Assembly (NCBI RefSeq): GCF_007744675.1
Contig: NZ_CP036269.1
Span: 3,141,546-3,205,545, forward strand
Length of the DNA stretch: 64,000 bases
Reading direction: 5' to 3'
From: Gimesia alba
Lineage (GTDB): Bacteria > Planctomycetota > Planctomycetia > Planctomycetales > Planctomycetaceae
In this document: positions 54,208 to 63,577 of the stretch, piece after piece
Numbering within the stretch: the stretch's first letter is position 1
How the letters are laid out: every line of letters begins with the position of its first letter
Notes under the pieces: generated by a model
The model's database searches: none
What the model saw: only the letters and a program-made list of their open reading frames with translations
Told to the model about the DNA's origin: nothing
Program-made: the position numbers and the translations under genes

Positions 54208-56004
54208 GTGTCGCTCATAGTCCAGAAGTTTGGTGGAACGAGTGTTGCCGATACCAGCAAAATTCTCGCCGCAGCGCGGCGTGCCACCGAACTGCATCAA
54301 GCCGGTCATCAGGTTGTGATGGTGGTCAGTGCGCGCGGTAAAAAGACGGACGAACTAGTGCGACTGGCTGCGGAAATGACAGATAGTCCTACTCCGCGTG
54401 AAATGGATATGTTGCTCTCGACAGGGGAACAGGAATCAGTCGCTTTGATGGCGATGGCTATTCATAAGCTGGGAGGCGATGCGATCAGTCTGACCGGATC
54501 ACAAATTGGTGTCGTCACAGATTCCTCGCATACGAAAGCACGTATTATTTCGATTTCGACAGAGCGGATGCGCACCGCTCTGAATGAAGGGAAGATTGTC
54601 ATTGCTGCCGGCTTTCAGGGACGGGATAAGGATTGGAATATCACAACCCTAGGACGGGGAGGCAGTGATACAACCGCGACCGCTCTGGCAGCCGTGCTGG
54701 ATGCAGACATGTGTGAAATTTATACCGATGTGGAGGGCGTGTTTACGACCGATCCACGCATCGTGCCGGAAGCCCATAAAGTCGACAGTATTTCATATGA
54801 CGAAATGTTGGAGCTGGCAAGTCTGGGAGCGGGGGTGATGCACTCTCGGTCGATTGAATTCGCGAAAAAATACCAGGTGCCTCTGAAAGTTCGTCCCTCA
54901 TTTTCCGATGGCGAAGGAACTCTGATTGCCGCGCAGCCTTTAGCGGATGCCCCCGTAGTAACCGGCGTGGCTTTTGTGCGAGATGAAGTCCGCGTCAGTC
55001 TGACTGACATTCCCGATGAGCCGGGGATCATGGGCAGTATCTTTACGCGAATGGCAGAGCGAAAAATCTGTCTGGATATGATCGTTCAAGATGTGGGAAC
55101 AGGAGGCGTCGCACGGGTTTCCTTCACTGTTCCTCAGTCGGATCTGGCGGAAACTCTGACCGCAGCCAGCGAGGCGATCGAGGCCATTGGTTCTGGAAAG
55201 ATTCAGCAGGGAACCAATCTGTCCAAGGTCTCAATCGTGGGAAGTGGCATGCGGAATCATTATGGAGTGGCCAGTCGCATGTTCTCAATCCTGGCCGAGG
55301 CAGACATTAATGTCGGAATGATTACAACCAGCGAAATTAAGGTGACCGTTCTCGTTGATCGCAATCAATGTGAAGAAGCGGTCCGTGTGATTCATAATGG
55401 TTTCGAATTAGATCGCCTGACTAGCTACACATTCGCCACAAATCAGAAGTCGTCTGCCGGTGAAGTTTCTGAAGAAGCGTCACAAAGGTTGACTCAGTTA
55501 GAGCAGGAAATCATCGATCAGTTAGCCAACATGGAAGATATTGTGGTCAGTGAAGTTCTGTTCGACCAAAGCCAATCTCGTGTGACTGTCAGAAATCTTC
55601 CAGATAATCCCGGGATCTGTTCACGTCTGTTTTCTGTCGTAGCAGAGGGGGGCGTCTCGGTCGACATGATCGTGCAAAACATGGGTGAAGAAGAGCAGGC
55701 GCACCTTTCGTTTACGGTGCCTCGGACTTCGCTGGAAAAGAGTCTGGAACTGGTGCGGCCCTTGCTCTCGGAATGGGGTAATGCGGAATTGAGTCATGAA
55801 GAGGAGATTGCAAAACTATCCGTGGTGGGCATCGGTCTTCGCAGTCATACTGGAGTTGGACAGAGCATGTTTAGCGCCTTGGCAGAGTCCCAGATCAATA
55901 TTCAGATGATTAACACCAGCGAGACCCGGATCAGTGCCGTCGTCGCCCTTGAGCATGGCGAGCAGGCTTACCAGGGATTGTTGAAGAAGTTTGAATTGGG
56001 TTAA
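54208..56004 (+). CDS. lysC: Aspartate kinase with four ACT domains
   Basis: 598 residues, against about 405 for the common alpha subunit. The kinase domain starts [15 protein letters not shown] at 4-18 and includes [47 protein letters not shown] and the Asp/Glu site [20 protein letters not shown]. From about residue 265 there are four ACT modules arranged as two pairs: [20 protein letters not shown] and [19 protein letters not shown], then [20 protein letters not shown] and [19 protein letters not shown]. Such a double ACT pair is known from cyanobacterial-type aspartokinases, where lysine and threonine bind. It phosphorylates aspartate at the entry to lysine, threonine and methionine synthesis, and also feeds mDAP for MurE. 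The start is GTG with GGAG eight bases upstream. Confidence 0.96.
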   Translation: MSLIVQKFGGTSVADTSKILAAARRATELHQAGHQVVMVVSARGKKTDELVRLAAEMTDSPTPREMDMLLSTGEQESVALMAMAIHKLGGDAISLTGSQIGVVTDSSHTKARIISISTERMRTALNEGKIVIAAGFQGRDKDWNITTLGRGGSDTTATALAAVLDADMCEIYTDVEGVFTTDPRIVPEAHKVDSISYDEMLELASLGAGVMHSRSIEFAKKYQVPLKVRPSFSDGEGTLIAAQPLADAPVVTGVAFVRDEVRVSLTDIPDEPGIMGSIFTRMAERKICLDMIVQDVGTGGVARVSFTVPQSDLAETLTAASEAIEAIGSGKIQQGTNLSKVSIVGSGMRNHYGVASRMFSILAEADINVGMITTSEIKVTVLVDRNQCEEAVRVIHNGFELDRLTSYTFATNQKSSAGEVSEEASQRLTQLEQEIIDQLANMEDIVVSEVLFDQSQSRVTVRNLPDNPGICSRLFSVVAEGGVSVDMIVQNMGEEEQAHLSFTVPRTSLEKSLELVRPLLSEWGNAELSHEEEIAKLSVVGIGLRSHTGVGQSMFSALAESQINIQMINTSETRISAVVALEHGEQAYQGLLKKFELG

Positions 56005-56022
56005 GCCTCGATTCCGTTTTAG

Positions 56023-56406
56023 TCAGGCTGCTTCAGTCAAAGCGGCATCCATGAGCTGGGGAAGCTGTGCGGAAAATTGGCTGCGGGGTATCACCTGCGT
56101 GCATCCAGCCGCCCTTGCCTTGTTGAGGCGTTCCGTATCGATGTGTGGGCCAAAGGCAATGCTGGTCAGGCTGGCATCTCCTTGGTGGATCGATGTCAGC
56201 AGCTCCCAGTCCAGATTCTGTTGATTCAGGTCAATCAGTAGTAACTGTCTGGTTTCATTCAAAAGTGACTCAGCCGCTTTGTCGCAGCTGAGCGCTGTGC
56301 AGAATGAGTAACCCAGTTGTCTGGCTGTGCCGGTGATTTTGCTGAGAAACAGCATGTCAGAACAGAGAATGACTATTTGGGATTTCGAATCAGGTTCAGT
56401 CATCAT
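56023..56406 (-). CDS. Degenerate response-regulator receiver-like protein
   Basis: About 127 residues from the ATG at 56406 (ATG-ATG; a TTG at 56412 would add two residues). The chain follows a CheY-like alternation: QIVILCSDMLFLSKITGTAR, RQLLLIDLNQQNLDWELLTS with the Asp at the phosphoacceptor place, LTSIAFGPHIDTERLNKARA in place of the Ser/Thr strand, and CTQVIPRSQFSAQLPQLMDA where Lys would be expected but Arg stands. The second acidic residue of the pocket is missing or shifted. So it is probably a stand-alone receiver-like fold without normal phosphotransfer (inference). It overlaps or abuts the CaMKII-AD gene, and converges with lysC 18 bases away. Confidence 0.65.
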   Translation of the reverse strand: MMTEPDSKSQIVILCSDMLFLSKITGTARQLGYSFCTALSCDKAAESLLNETRQLLLIDLNQQNLDWELLTSIHQGDASLTSIAFGPHIDTERLNKARAAGCTQVIPRSQFSAQLPQLMDAALTEAA

Positions 56407-56412
56407 AGCCAA

Positions 56413-56802
56413 TCAGGAAATAAGCGAACGGTGGAAATGCACATGTTGCCAGTCGCCGTCCTGCTTTTCCCAGATACGGGTTTCTTCGAAAGAGGAACTG
56501 GAAGCATGGCCGTGTTCGTCGATTGCCTGGACAATTCGAACATAAGTTATCAGAGCCACATCACCCATGACGGAAACCATGGGAGAACTGATAGTTGATT
56601 GTCTGGGTCTGCCAGTTGGATTCATTTCGAAATAAAAACGATGGAAGTCCATCCCCGTGATCAGGTGTCCTTGAGACTCCGGTTCAAATGAAGTCAATTC
56701 TTCGTCACAAAGATCTGTGTAGGTATTCCAGTCTTTGTGATCAACGGCATCAAGAAGTTGTTTGCTCAATTTCAAAAGCTGTTGTACATCATTGTCCGAC
56801 AT
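56413..56802 (-). CDS. CaMKII association domain-like (SnoaL-fold) protein
   Basis: 129 residues. The pattern DVQQLLKLSKQLLDAVDHKD, WNTYTDLCDEELTSFEPESQ, then HLITGMDFHRFYFEMNPTGR, VSVMGDVALITYVRIVQ and EETRIWEKQDGDWQHVHFHRS closely follows the calcium/calmodulin-dependent kinase II association (oligomerisation) domain, a SnoaL/NTF2-like cone fold. In eukaryotes this domain forms the kinase hub; bacterial stand-alone versions are known but their role is unclear. The ATG has AGGA seven bases upstream. Its stop is followed at once by the receiver-like gene, so the two are coupled. Confidence 0.88.
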   Translation of the reverse strand: MSDNDVQQLLKLSKQLLDAVDHKDWNTYTDLCDEELTSFEPESQGHLITGMDFHRFYFEMNPTGRPRQSTISSPMVSVMGDVALITYVRIVQAIDEHGHASSSSFEETRIWEKQDGDWQHVHFHRSLIS

Positions 56803-56835
56803 AATTGAATCCTGTTGAGAAAAGTCAAGATGGGG

Positions 56836-57405
56836 TCAATTTTGGTCCATATTATCAGTTAATTCGATTTCTGGAAATTGAATCGTCTTTTTATTTTCCC
56901 TGGAATTCTGATCTGGATCGTATTCGTCGATCGTCACGGTTTCACTCGATTTGTTCTTTTCAGATTTCTCCTGGGACTCCGGCAGGGAAATTTCATCTGG
57001 AACATGAATCGGAATCACGTCGTCTGAAGCAGAGGTGAGTGGGTTTTCGGGCAACAGCGCTTCAATCCCCTTCAGGTTGATTGTCGATCCGACATCCACA
57101 AATTCCTGGGGATCATAGTCTACTCGAAAACTGACATCAGCGATGGATAACACACATCCAGGGATCAGTTTGGTATCTCGCTTGGGAGTCAACTTTTTAC
57201 CATCAATAAAAGTCCCATTGGAACTACCCAAGTCATGAACCAAAGCAACTGATTCAGTCAGAAAGATTTTGCAATGATGGCGGCTGACCAGATCGGACTT
57301 GAGTTTGATATCACAGTCAGAGGCTCTCCCGATTAAGGTTGTTTTAGAGAGCGTCATGGGTTTCGTTTTTTTAGCAGGACTTTGAAGACTCAGGCGAATT
57401 TTCAT
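56836..57405 (-). CDS. FHA domain protein
   Basis: 189 residues. The forkhead-associated domain occupies about 20-95: TTLIGRASDCDIKLKSDLVS, then RHHCKIFLTE and VHDLGSSNGTFIDGKKLTPK, with the conserved Arg, Ser-x-x-His and Asn that bind phosphothreonine. The C-terminal half is acidic, Ser/Glu/Lys-rich and likely disordered. It is cytoplasmic. It lies between clpX (terminator upstream) and the CaMKII-AD gene, 33 bases from the latter, so the three small genes may be one transcript. A Ser/Thr kinase partner is not visible in the window. Confidence 0.92.
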   Translation of the reverse strand: MKIRLSLQSPAKKTKPMTLSKTTLIGRASDCDIKLKSDLVSRHHCKIFLTESVALVHDLGSSNGTFIDGKKLTPKRDTKLIPGCVLSIADVSFRVDYDPQEFVDVGSTINLKGIEALLPENPLTSASDDVIPIHVPDEISLPESQEKSEKNKSSETVTIDEYDPDQNSRENKKTIQFPEIELTDNMDQN

Positions 57406-57422
57406 GACTTAGCCACACGTAA

Positions 57423-57452
57423 GAAAACCCGCCGAAGAAACACTCCGGCGGG
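57423..57452 (-). terminator. Terminator of clpX
   Basis: CCCGCCG (57428-57434) pairs with CGGCGGG (57446-57452) around an eleven-base loop; on the minus strand it is followed by TTTTCTTA. It lies between the clpX stop and the FHA gene start. Confidence 0.9.
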
Positions 57453-57500
57453 AAAATTGACTATTTCTGATTTAATTATAGAACCTGGATTGTCCTGAGT

Positions 57501-58790
57501 CTACGCGGCTGCTGAATCATCTTTGGGAAAAAGTTGTTCCGTTCCCCGGATGATCTCCGGTGTAACCACATATTTTTTCCCGGCTTCCTGTTCGGGAAGC
57601 TCAAACATGATGTCAAACATGGCTTGTTCAATTACGCTTCGTAAACCACGGGCTCCCGTGTTTTTCTTCTGAGCAATGCATGCGATTTCATGAAGTGCCG
57701 CATCAGTAAACTCGAGATTGGCATTTTCCATCTCAAAGAATTTCTGGAACTGCTTGACCAGCGAGTTCTTCGGTTCCGTCAGTACCCGCACCAGATCATT
57801 TTCTTCCAGTTGCGATAATGTCGACAATACGGGAAGACGTCCGAGTAGTTCCGGAATCAAGCCGAATTCCAATACGTCATCGACTGAAGCCTGTGCCAGT
57901 AAATCGTTCTTCGATTTTTCCTGCTGTTTTTCTTTTTTCTGGCCTGACTGACCGAAGCCGATTGTCTTACGGCCAAGTCGCTTGCCAACGATGTCTTCGA
58001 GGCCTACGAACGTTCCGCCGCAGATAAACAGGATATTCGATGTGTCTAATTGAATGTATTGTTGCTCGGGGTGTTTTCTGCCACCTTGTGGGGGCACGTT
58101 TGCAACAGTCCCTTCCAGCATCTTCAATAAGGCCTGTTGAACACCTTCTCCGGAAACGTCGCGTGTAATCGAGACGTTCTGGCTGGTTTTGCCAATTTTG
58201 TCAATTTCGTCGATGAACAGAATCCCGCGTTGGGCTGCTTCGACATCGAAATCGGCGGCGTGCAACAATTTGAGCAAGAGGTTTTCAACATCTTCACCTA
58301 CATAGCCGGCTTCGGTTAAGGTGGTTGCATCACCGATGGCAAACGGAACCTGCAGATAACGCGCCAGGCTCTTGGCGAGCAATGTTTTTCCTGAACCGGT
58401 AGGGCCGATCAGGAGGATATTAGATTTATCCAGTTCCACATCTGATGCTTCCTCTTCAGAATGCATCAGTCTTTTGTAGTGATTATGGACGGCAACAGCC
58501 ATAACTTTCTTGGCACGTTCCTGACCAATTACATACTCATTCAAGTGGGTCACAATCTCACGTGGTGTGGGAACATTTTTGAATAGTTTCTTTGTTGTTC
58601 CCCTGCGTCGATGCTCCTGTTCCAGTATTGATTGGCAGACTTCAATACATTCTCCGCAGATATACGCGTTGTCGGGTCCCTCTACGAGAGGCCCCACTTC
58701 GCGATAGCTTTTTCTACAAAAAGAACAGTTTGCATTTTTCTTCCCAGAAGAATTACGTTTTCCAGAGGTGATATCTCGTCCGGTGGGCAT
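57501..58790 (-). CDS. clpX: ATP-dependent Clp protease ATP-binding subunit ClpX
   Basis: 429 residues, normal length. The N-terminal C4 zinc finger is [17 protein letters not shown] with CGECIEVC near 22-55. The AAA+ module has [19 protein letters not shown] near 125-143, [17 protein letters not shown] with the GYVG pore loop, [12 protein letters not shown], and [12 protein letters not shown]-type sequence (here [20 protein letters not shown]). The IGF loop that docks on ClpP appears as TIGFGQSG near 270. The C-terminal segment [20 protein letters not shown] is the sensor 2 region. It unfolds substrates for ClpP; clpP is not in the window. AAGGGA precedes the ATG. A strong terminator follows the gene. 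Confidence 0.98.
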   Translation of the reverse strand: MPTGRDITSGKRNSSGKKNANCSFCRKSYREVGPLVEGPDNAYICGECIEVCQSILEQEHRRRGTTKKLFKNVPTPREIVTHLNEYVIGQERAKKVMAVAVHNHYKRLMHSEEEASDVELDKSNILLIGPTGSGKTLLAKSLARYLQVPFAIGDATTLTEAGYVGEDVENLLLKLLHAADFDVEAAQRGILFIDEIDKIGKTSQNVSITRDVSGEGVQQALLKMLEGTVANVPPQGGRKHPEQQYIQLDTSNILFICGGTFVGLEDIVGKRLGRKTIGFGQSGQKKEKQQEKSKNDLLAQASVDDVLEFGLIPELLGRLPVLSTLSQLEENDLVRVLTEPKNSLVKQFQKFFEMENANLEFTDAALHEIACIAQKKNTGARGLRSVIEQAMFDIMFELPEQEAGKKYVVTPEIIRGTEQLFPKDDSAAA

Positions 58791-59003
58791 AGCTTCCCTT
58801 CAACGGTGTCAACTAAATGATGGCGTATAACGTCCAGTGAGTTTTGATTCTGCCTCCGTGCAAATCATTCGACATGTAAAAAACTTGTGACATGGATTTA
58901 AAAGTGAGATCTACTTAAATTTTAAAAGAGGCAATCGTTAGGTAAAATTGTAATCAGCAAAAAATTGATTAGAGGGTGACAGATGGTATTCTGCCTGATC
59001 TTT

Positions 59004-59408
59004 CTAATCGGCGTTTTCTATGTGATCAGTAGTTTCTTTTTTTTCCAAATCCTTCTCGGTGGGATCAACAAGCCGTTGTTTGATGGATCGGAATTCATCG
59101 TCTGTAAGGTCACCTTCTCGACGCATTTCTGAGAATTGAAGAAGCAATTCACTCGCATCAACATGACGATCCTCATTTTCCCTAAAACGTCCTACGATCC
59201 ATACGATCAACCAAATCAAAAAACTGACAAGGAGAAACGCCAAAACCCACTGAAGGATATGGCCCTCAAACAGTTCCTTGAATAACTTTTGTCTTCCAGA
59301 TCGATTTCCCAAAGTTAAAATATATAGAATCACTTTAAAACTGGCAGAAAGTATTATCTTCCTGTCTTCCCTAATACAAACCCATAGCTGCTTTCCTGAC
59401 GAAGCCAC
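59004..59408 (-). CDS. Small membrane protein with SHOCT-like C-terminus
   Basis: 134 residues from a GTG at 59408 that has no clear SD, so the N-terminus is uncertain. One strong membrane helix (WVLAFLLVSFLIWLIVWIVG) is near 53-72. The C-terminal part ASELLLQFSEMRREGDLTDD, followed by EFRSIKQRL, has the helix-turn-helix pattern of the short SHOCT-type oligomerisation domain. The end is charged. The protein probably sits in the inner membrane with the small domain in the cytoplasm. It is upstream of clpX on the same strand with 213 bases between, so not clearly the same operon. Function unknown. Confidence 0.65.
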   Translation of the reverse strand: MASSGKQLWVCIREDRKIILSASFKVILYILTLGNRSGRQKLFKELFEGHILQWVLAFLLVSFLIWLIVWIVGRFRENEDRHVDASELLLQFSEMRREGDLTDDEFRSIKQRLVDPTEKDLEKKETTDHIENAD

Positions 59409-59995
59409 ATGCTCCTAAATCGGTCTCTCTCAGCATTCCTCCCATTATATATTGTCTGTCAATAATTATTGGGATGTGTTCCGTTTGAGGCAAGTCCGCC
59501 TGCGGATATTGGTCTGTTTCGGCTTCTGGGAATATTAGCATTTCATGCGCCAAAAATCAGTAAAATTCGATATGAGAGGGAAATGAGCGCCCAGCGGAGT
59601 GCTTTTCAATGAGAGTCTACCGGTTTTGCAGAGGGTGGTTAAAACTCTGGTTTTCAACCTAAAATTGAGTCGGAGAGCGAAATATTTGTTCTGGAATCGA
59701 TTTCAAGATCAGGGTTCATCAAACTGGGGCCTGTTTTGAGTTCCCATGATCTACCAGATAGGGAAATAGTAAGACTTACATTGTCGAATTTACCTAAAAT
59801 CAAACCAGGACTGTGATTTGATCGATTCATAAAACACGGGAAGAATTGGTAGGCTCGTAGAGTCCTTGCATTGCATCCCGGCGAATTCACTTTTATGATC
59901 AATTTTAGATTGAACTTCCCTTGCACGGTTTATTGCAAATTTTTGGCTGTCGAAACCGGCACACTACTATAGACTCATTATTGTTAGGATTATGA
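59409..59995. other. Intergenic region between divergent genes
   Basis: 587 bases between the SHOCT-like gene (minus) and the hypothetical gene at 59996 (plus). Two short minus-strand frames here (59371-59553 and a GTG-started 59654-59926) lack family character and RBS. No repeats or structured RNA were recognised. The region presumably holds both promoters. Confidence 0.45.
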
Positions 59996-60481
59996 ATGGA
60001 TTTTGAAAAACGTCTTCAGCACGCCATTAACAAAGGGCGTGCAGCCAAAAATGAAGAAATTCAAGAAGCGGTCGGAAAGAAGATGTCTGAAGAGGAGTTT
60101 CGGAATCTGCATTTGAAATACCGATTGGAGCTGACCGACCATATTGATGGATGTTTGAGAAAACTGGCCGATCATTTTCCCGGTTTTCAATTTAAAACCC
60201 TCATGGAAGAAGAGGGGTGGGGGTCCAGAATCACACGTGACGACGTCAGTCTTGGTGCGGGAAGAAAGGCTCAGAGCCTCTATACTCGGCTGGAGATGGT
60301 CGTTCGGCCTTTCACTGAAACGCATATCATCGAATTGGTTGCCAAAGCAACAATCCGAAACAAAGAAACTTTCAACCGGTCTCATTACCAATTTGTAGCT
60401 GAAGCGGATATGGACTCATTTCAGGATCTGGTTGACCTGTGGGTCTTGGAATTTGCAGAACAATTCTCTTTTCAAGCGTAA
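59996..60481 (+). CDS. Conserved hypothetical cytoplasmic protein
   Basis: 161 residues with no signal peptide or membrane helix. The N-terminus is helical and charged (FEKRLQHAINKGRAAKNEEI; KKMSEEEFRNLHLKYRLELT), the C-terminal part has strands (TRLEMVVRPFTETHIIELVA) and ends with DLVDLWVLEFAEQFSFQA. The codon use and AGGA six bases before the ATG support it as a real gene. I do not recognise a family. It lies 50 bases upstream of the KDPG aldolase gene on the same strand and probably shares its transcript. Confidence 0.72.
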   Translation: MDFEKRLQHAINKGRAAKNEEIQEAVGKKMSEEEFRNLHLKYRLELTDHIDGCLRKLADHFPGFQFKTLMEEEGWGSRITRDDVSLGAGRKAQSLYTRLEMVVRPFTETHIIELVAKATIRNKETFNRSHYQFVAEADMDSFQDLVDLWVLEFAEQFSFQA

Positions 60482-60531
60482 GCAACCTTCAGCAAATTAA
60501 AAATAGATTAAATAGATAGGGTGTTCATTTT

Positions 60532-61179
60532 ATGAGTCGACATACGGATTTCACTCAGGTGATTGATCGTGGTGCGGTTGCTATTATTCGTGCGCAATCG
60601 GGTGAGTTGCTGGTTGATGTTTCCAAAGCCATCTATGCAGGTGGCCTGGATGTGATTGAAGTGACTTTTACAGTACCGGGAGTTTTGGACATTCTGGCAC
60701 AGGTCAAACGGGAACTGGGAGATAAAATTCTCTTGGGGGCCGGAACGGTGCTTGATCCTGAGACAGCCCGTGCTGCGATCTTGGCGGGAGCCGAATTTAT
60801 TGTCACACCGACCGTCAATACGGATGTAATTGAATTATGTAATCGGTATGACAAATTGATCATGACCGGCGCACTGACGCCAACCGAAGTACTGACCGCC
60901 TGGGAAGCCGGTGCTGACATCATTAAAGTCTTTCCGGCATTTGTGGGAGGGCCGGCTTACCTCAAAGCATTGCACGGCCCCCTGCCCCAGATTCCTTTGA
61001 TGCCAACTGGTGGCGTTGATTTGGAGACATTGCCTGCGTATCTGAATGCGGGAGCCTGTGCCGTGGGCTTGGGAAGCTCGCTGGTGACGAAACAGATGGT
61101 CGAATCCGGCGATCTGGACGGAATTCAGAAACTGACCACTGAATATATGAATCAGATTGCCGCACTCCGAAAAGGCTGA
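60532..61179 (+). CDS. eda: KDPG/KHG aldolase (2-dehydro-3-deoxy-phosphogluconate aldolase)
   Basis: 215 residues, a typical Eda. Class I aldolase TIM barrel with GAVAIIRAQSGELLVDVSKA, YAGGLDVIEVTFTVPGVLDI containing the catalytic Glu, LLGAGTVLDPETARAAILAG, FIVTPTVNTDVIELCNRYDK, GALTPTEVLTAWEAGADIIK with the Schiff-base Lys near 131 in DIIKVFPAFVGGPAYLKALH, and LMPTGGVDLETLPAYLNAGA. It cleaves KDPG to pyruvate and glyceraldehyde-3-phosphate in the Entner-Doudoroff or related sugar-acid routes. No edd or kinase gene is adjacent. A terminator follows. Confidence 0.95.
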   Translation: MSRHTDFTQVIDRGAVAIIRAQSGELLVDVSKAIYAGGLDVIEVTFTVPGVLDILAQVKRELGDKILLGAGTVLDPETARAAILAGAEFIVTPTVNTDVIELCNRYDKLIMTGALTPTEVLTAWEAGADIIKVFPAFVGGPAYLKALHGPLPQIPLMPTGGVDLETLPAYLNAGACAVGLGSSLVTKQMVESGDLDGIQKLTTEYMNQIAALRKG

Positions 61180-61214
61180 TTCCCCCTTGGCTTACGAATT
61201 CGGAGTGTGAACGG

Positions 61215-61255
61215 GCCTCCTCTTGAATATTGCGCAAAACAGGGAGGCTTTTCTT
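61215..61255 (+). terminator. Terminator after the KDPG aldolase gene
   Basis: GCCTCC (61215-61220) pairs with GGAGGC (61243-61248) across a 22-base loop, followed by TTTTCTT. It lies 36 bases beyond the stop. The long loop lowers certainty. Confidence 0.65.
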
Positions 61256-61454
61256 CTACTGCGCTTCTGTTCTAACCAGAAAGATCCTCTCAAGTCGTAC
61301 GATCTGATTTGACGATATGCCTAGATAGTCAAGGTTCGGTTTACTAGTACCCGTACGTATTGGCTGTTGAAAAATATTTACAACTTCTCAGGAGGGGGCT
61401 CCGAACTTGGATAACATGAAAATCGTTGTTGTCCAGGTATGGAGGTGAATTGGC

Positions 61455-63083
61455 ATGAGACTATTGACATTACTGGTAGTCAGTTGCAGTTGTTGGGGAA
61501 TTTTAACCGGTTCTTCCCAGGCAGCTGGAGTTCCTTCGGCGCCTGTATTTACCAGTAAGACTCAGTTTCGAATTCCCTATCATTATGATCAGGCGGAAAT
61601 CGATCGTCTCGGAGCCCGTGAAATCAGGCTGTATGTCTCTATAGACCGCGGTGTCACCTGGAATCACTTGAAATCAGTCTCTCCGGCCACCCGCAAGTTC
61701 CCATTTGAAGCGACACAGGATGGCGAGTATTGGTTTTCTGTCCGCACCCTGGACTCAAAAAATCAGCTGCATCCTTCGGGACCCGTTTTTGAACCTGGAT
61801 TGCGTGTTGTCATTGATACCACCCCTCCCCGGCTGGATCTCGATTTACGACAAATTTCTCCTGGCAAGGTCCAGTTAATCTGGAACGCGGAAGATCAGTA
61901 TTTGGATCCAAGTAAGCTGGTACTGGAGTATTCTCAAAACGGGAGTCCGAACTGGCAACGGGTGATTGTTGCACCGCATGGGAAGGGGCAGACCACCTGG
62001 TCCATTTCTCAAGGTGGCGTTGTTGCTGTTCGTGGAATGATCAAAGACAAAGCAGACAATGTGGGAAGCAGCCAGAAACAGATCCGTGTCGTTGCTTCTG
62101 CAAGCCGCTCGGTACCAAAGAAAAACAAACAGGACCTGCCCGATTTTAATCAGCCAATTGCACAGGGAGGGACGCCGGATAACAGTTTGACGTTGTCTGA
62201 GCCTGAACCACTCGCTCCTTACTCGGGCCAAGGACAAGATCCACAGTCGACTCAGCCAAAACCGTTTGAGCAGCAGACACCTCTTGCCAATAATCAACAG
62301 TTACCCAGTGTGTTCCCCAAAGCAGGGGCTGGCAGTCAGTCCATGCAGGATTCAGTGAAAGGGCAATTTGTCGCCGATGCTCCGGAGAAGCGTCCGCACT
62401 ATGCGAAAAACCGCTATCCCGCTTCAGAAAAGAATTGGGCACCGGAACGGAAGCAGGTCTTAAACGGGACACAGTTTCAGATCGGGTTTCAGGTCGATGA
62501 AGTCGGTCCTTCGGGGATTGGGGCAATTGAGCTGTATATCACAGAAGACAATGGTCAGAAGTGGTATAAGTACGGTGAAGATGAGGACAAAAAAAGCCCT
62601 TTTCATGTAGAAGTTCCCCATGATGGAATTTATGGCTTTGCACTGCGAGTCCGCAGTGGAGTGGGTCTGGCGGATGCATTACCGAAGCCTGGTGAGAAGC
62701 CGGACGTCGTGATTGTTGTTGACCGCACAGCACCGGCTATCAAACTGCATCCCATAAAGCAGGGACTGGGAGGCGAAGCGAATAAAGTGACCATTACCTG
62801 GGCGATGAGTGATCAGAATCCTGCAGAGAAGTCGATTGCCATCAATTATTCGACTCAGCCCAATGGTCCCTGGGAACCCATTGTTGATTGGCAGGAAGAT
62901 ACAGGAAGGTTTACCTGGTCTGTGGGACCGGGCAACCCTTCCAAATTTTATCTGCAGGTTGTAGCACGCGATGCAGCCGGAAACATCTCAAAAGAAGTCA
63001 CCCCTGACCCGATTATCCTGGATCTGACGAAGCCTTCAGGGCGGATCGTTGATGTCGAAGTGCTGAATAAAGCTCCATATTAA
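61455..63083 (+). CDS. Secreted protein with duplicated Ig/fibronectin-like beta-sandwich modules
   Basis: 542 residues with a signal peptide (LLTLLVVSCSCWGILTGSSQ, cleavage after QAA). Two related halves flank a Pro/Gln/Ser-rich linker (about 225-330). Each half begins with a strand pair (TQFRIPYHYDQAEIDRLGA in the first; TQFQIGFQVDEVGPSGIGA in the second), then IRLYVSIDRGVTWNHLK versus IELYITEDNGQKWYKYG, then a VIDTTPPRLDLDL versus VVDRTAPAIKLHP junction, and a closing Ig-like domain (KVQLIWNAEDQYLDP versus KVTITWAMSDQNPAE). So it arose by internal duplication of a two-domain unit. It is likely periplasmic or surface-located. A near-perfect GGAGGTGA precedes the ATG by nine bases, so it is translated strongly. 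Function unknown. Confidence 0.82.
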   Translation: MRLLTLLVVSCSCWGILTGSSQAAGVPSAPVFTSKTQFRIPYHYDQAEIDRLGAREIRLYVSIDRGVTWNHLKSVSPATRKFPFEATQDGEYWFSVRTLDSKNQLHPSGPVFEPGLRVVIDTTPPRLDLDLRQISPGKVQLIWNAEDQYLDPSKLVLEYSQNGSPNWQRVIVAPHGKGQTTWSISQGGVVAVRGMIKDKADNVGSSQKQIRVVASASRSVPKKNKQDLPDFNQPIAQGGTPDNSLTLSEPEPLAPYSGQGQDPQSTQPKPFEQQTPLANNQQLPSVFPKAGAGSQSMQDSVKGQFVADAPEKRPHYAKNRYPASEKNWAPERKQVLNGTQFQIGFQVDEVGPSGIGAIELYITEDNGQKWYKYGEDEDKKSPFHVEVPHDGIYGFALRVRSGVGLADALPKPGEKPDVVIVVDRTAPAIKLHPIKQGLGGEANKVTITWAMSDQNPAEKSIAINYSTQPNGPWEPIVDWQEDTGRFTWSVGPGNPSKFYLQVVARDAAGNISKEVTPDPIILDLTKPSGRIVDVEVLNKAPY

Positions 63084-63108
63084 GTCAGACCGGATTACCC
63101 GATCTGAC
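63084..63108. terminator. Stem-loop between convergent genes
   Basis: GTCAGA (63084-63089) pairs with TCTGAC (63103-63108); an inner CGG/CCG extends the stem after one mismatch. It sits between the end of the secreted-protein gene and the end of tatA. No clear U run on either side. Confidence 0.5.
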
Positions 63109-63122
63109 ATAAACAGGAATGC

Positions 63123-63449
63123 TTACGCCTGTTCCGACTTCTCTTCTGTTTTGGGTTCTGAACTGGGAACTTCAAACTTGGGAGCTGAGAACTCATCAGA
63201 ACGTTCTTCTGGTGTGGGGCGAGGAGTTTCAGGCTGTGATTGAGAGTAAGAAGCCTGATTGACTTCGTCTTCAATTCCACTCACACCTTTTTTGAATTCA
63301 ACAATTCCCTTGCCCAAGCTACGCGCGACTTCAGGTAATCGCTTACCAAACAGTAGCAGTGCAATGATCCCGACGATGATCATTTCATAGCCGCCAGGCA
63401 TTCCGAACATTGCGGGTACAGGAGTCATGTGTGTAATTGTCTGGAACAT
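63123..63449 (-). CDS. tatA: Twin-arginine translocase TatA/TatE family subunit
   Basis: 108 residues. A short N-terminus with Met/Pro is followed by the single membrane helix YEMIIVGIIALLLFGKRLPE near 21-40, the FGKRLPE hinge, and the amphipathic helix VARSLGKGIVEFKKGVSGIE, all diagnostic of TatA/E. The C-terminal 45 residues are polar and charged. TatA forms the pore-like assemblies of the Tat export system for folded proteins. AGAGGT lies six bases before the ATG at 63449. A second tatA-type gene lies 128 bases upstream on the same strand; no tatC is in the window. Confidence 0.95.
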   Translation of the reverse strand: MFQTITHMTPVPAMFGMPGGYEMIIVGIIALLLFGKRLPEVARSLGKGIVEFKKGVSGIEDEVNQASYSQSQPETPRPTPEERSDEFSAPKFEVPSSEPKTEEKSEQA

Positions 63450-63577
63450 TTTTGAACCTCTTTTATTTTAAGGTATGAAAGGGCGCTTTACTTAAAAGCT
63501 GATGCCCTCTGAGCCTCGTTTCTATTCTATACCATCTTCAATCAACTTGACGTGATTAATTTTACTTTCCAGGAATT

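Noticed and set aside
59654-59926. A 90-codon minus-strand frame beginning with GTG.
   Set aside because: No RBS and no family resemblance. The region is a divergent intergenic space; a degraded gene cannot be excluded but cannot be shown.
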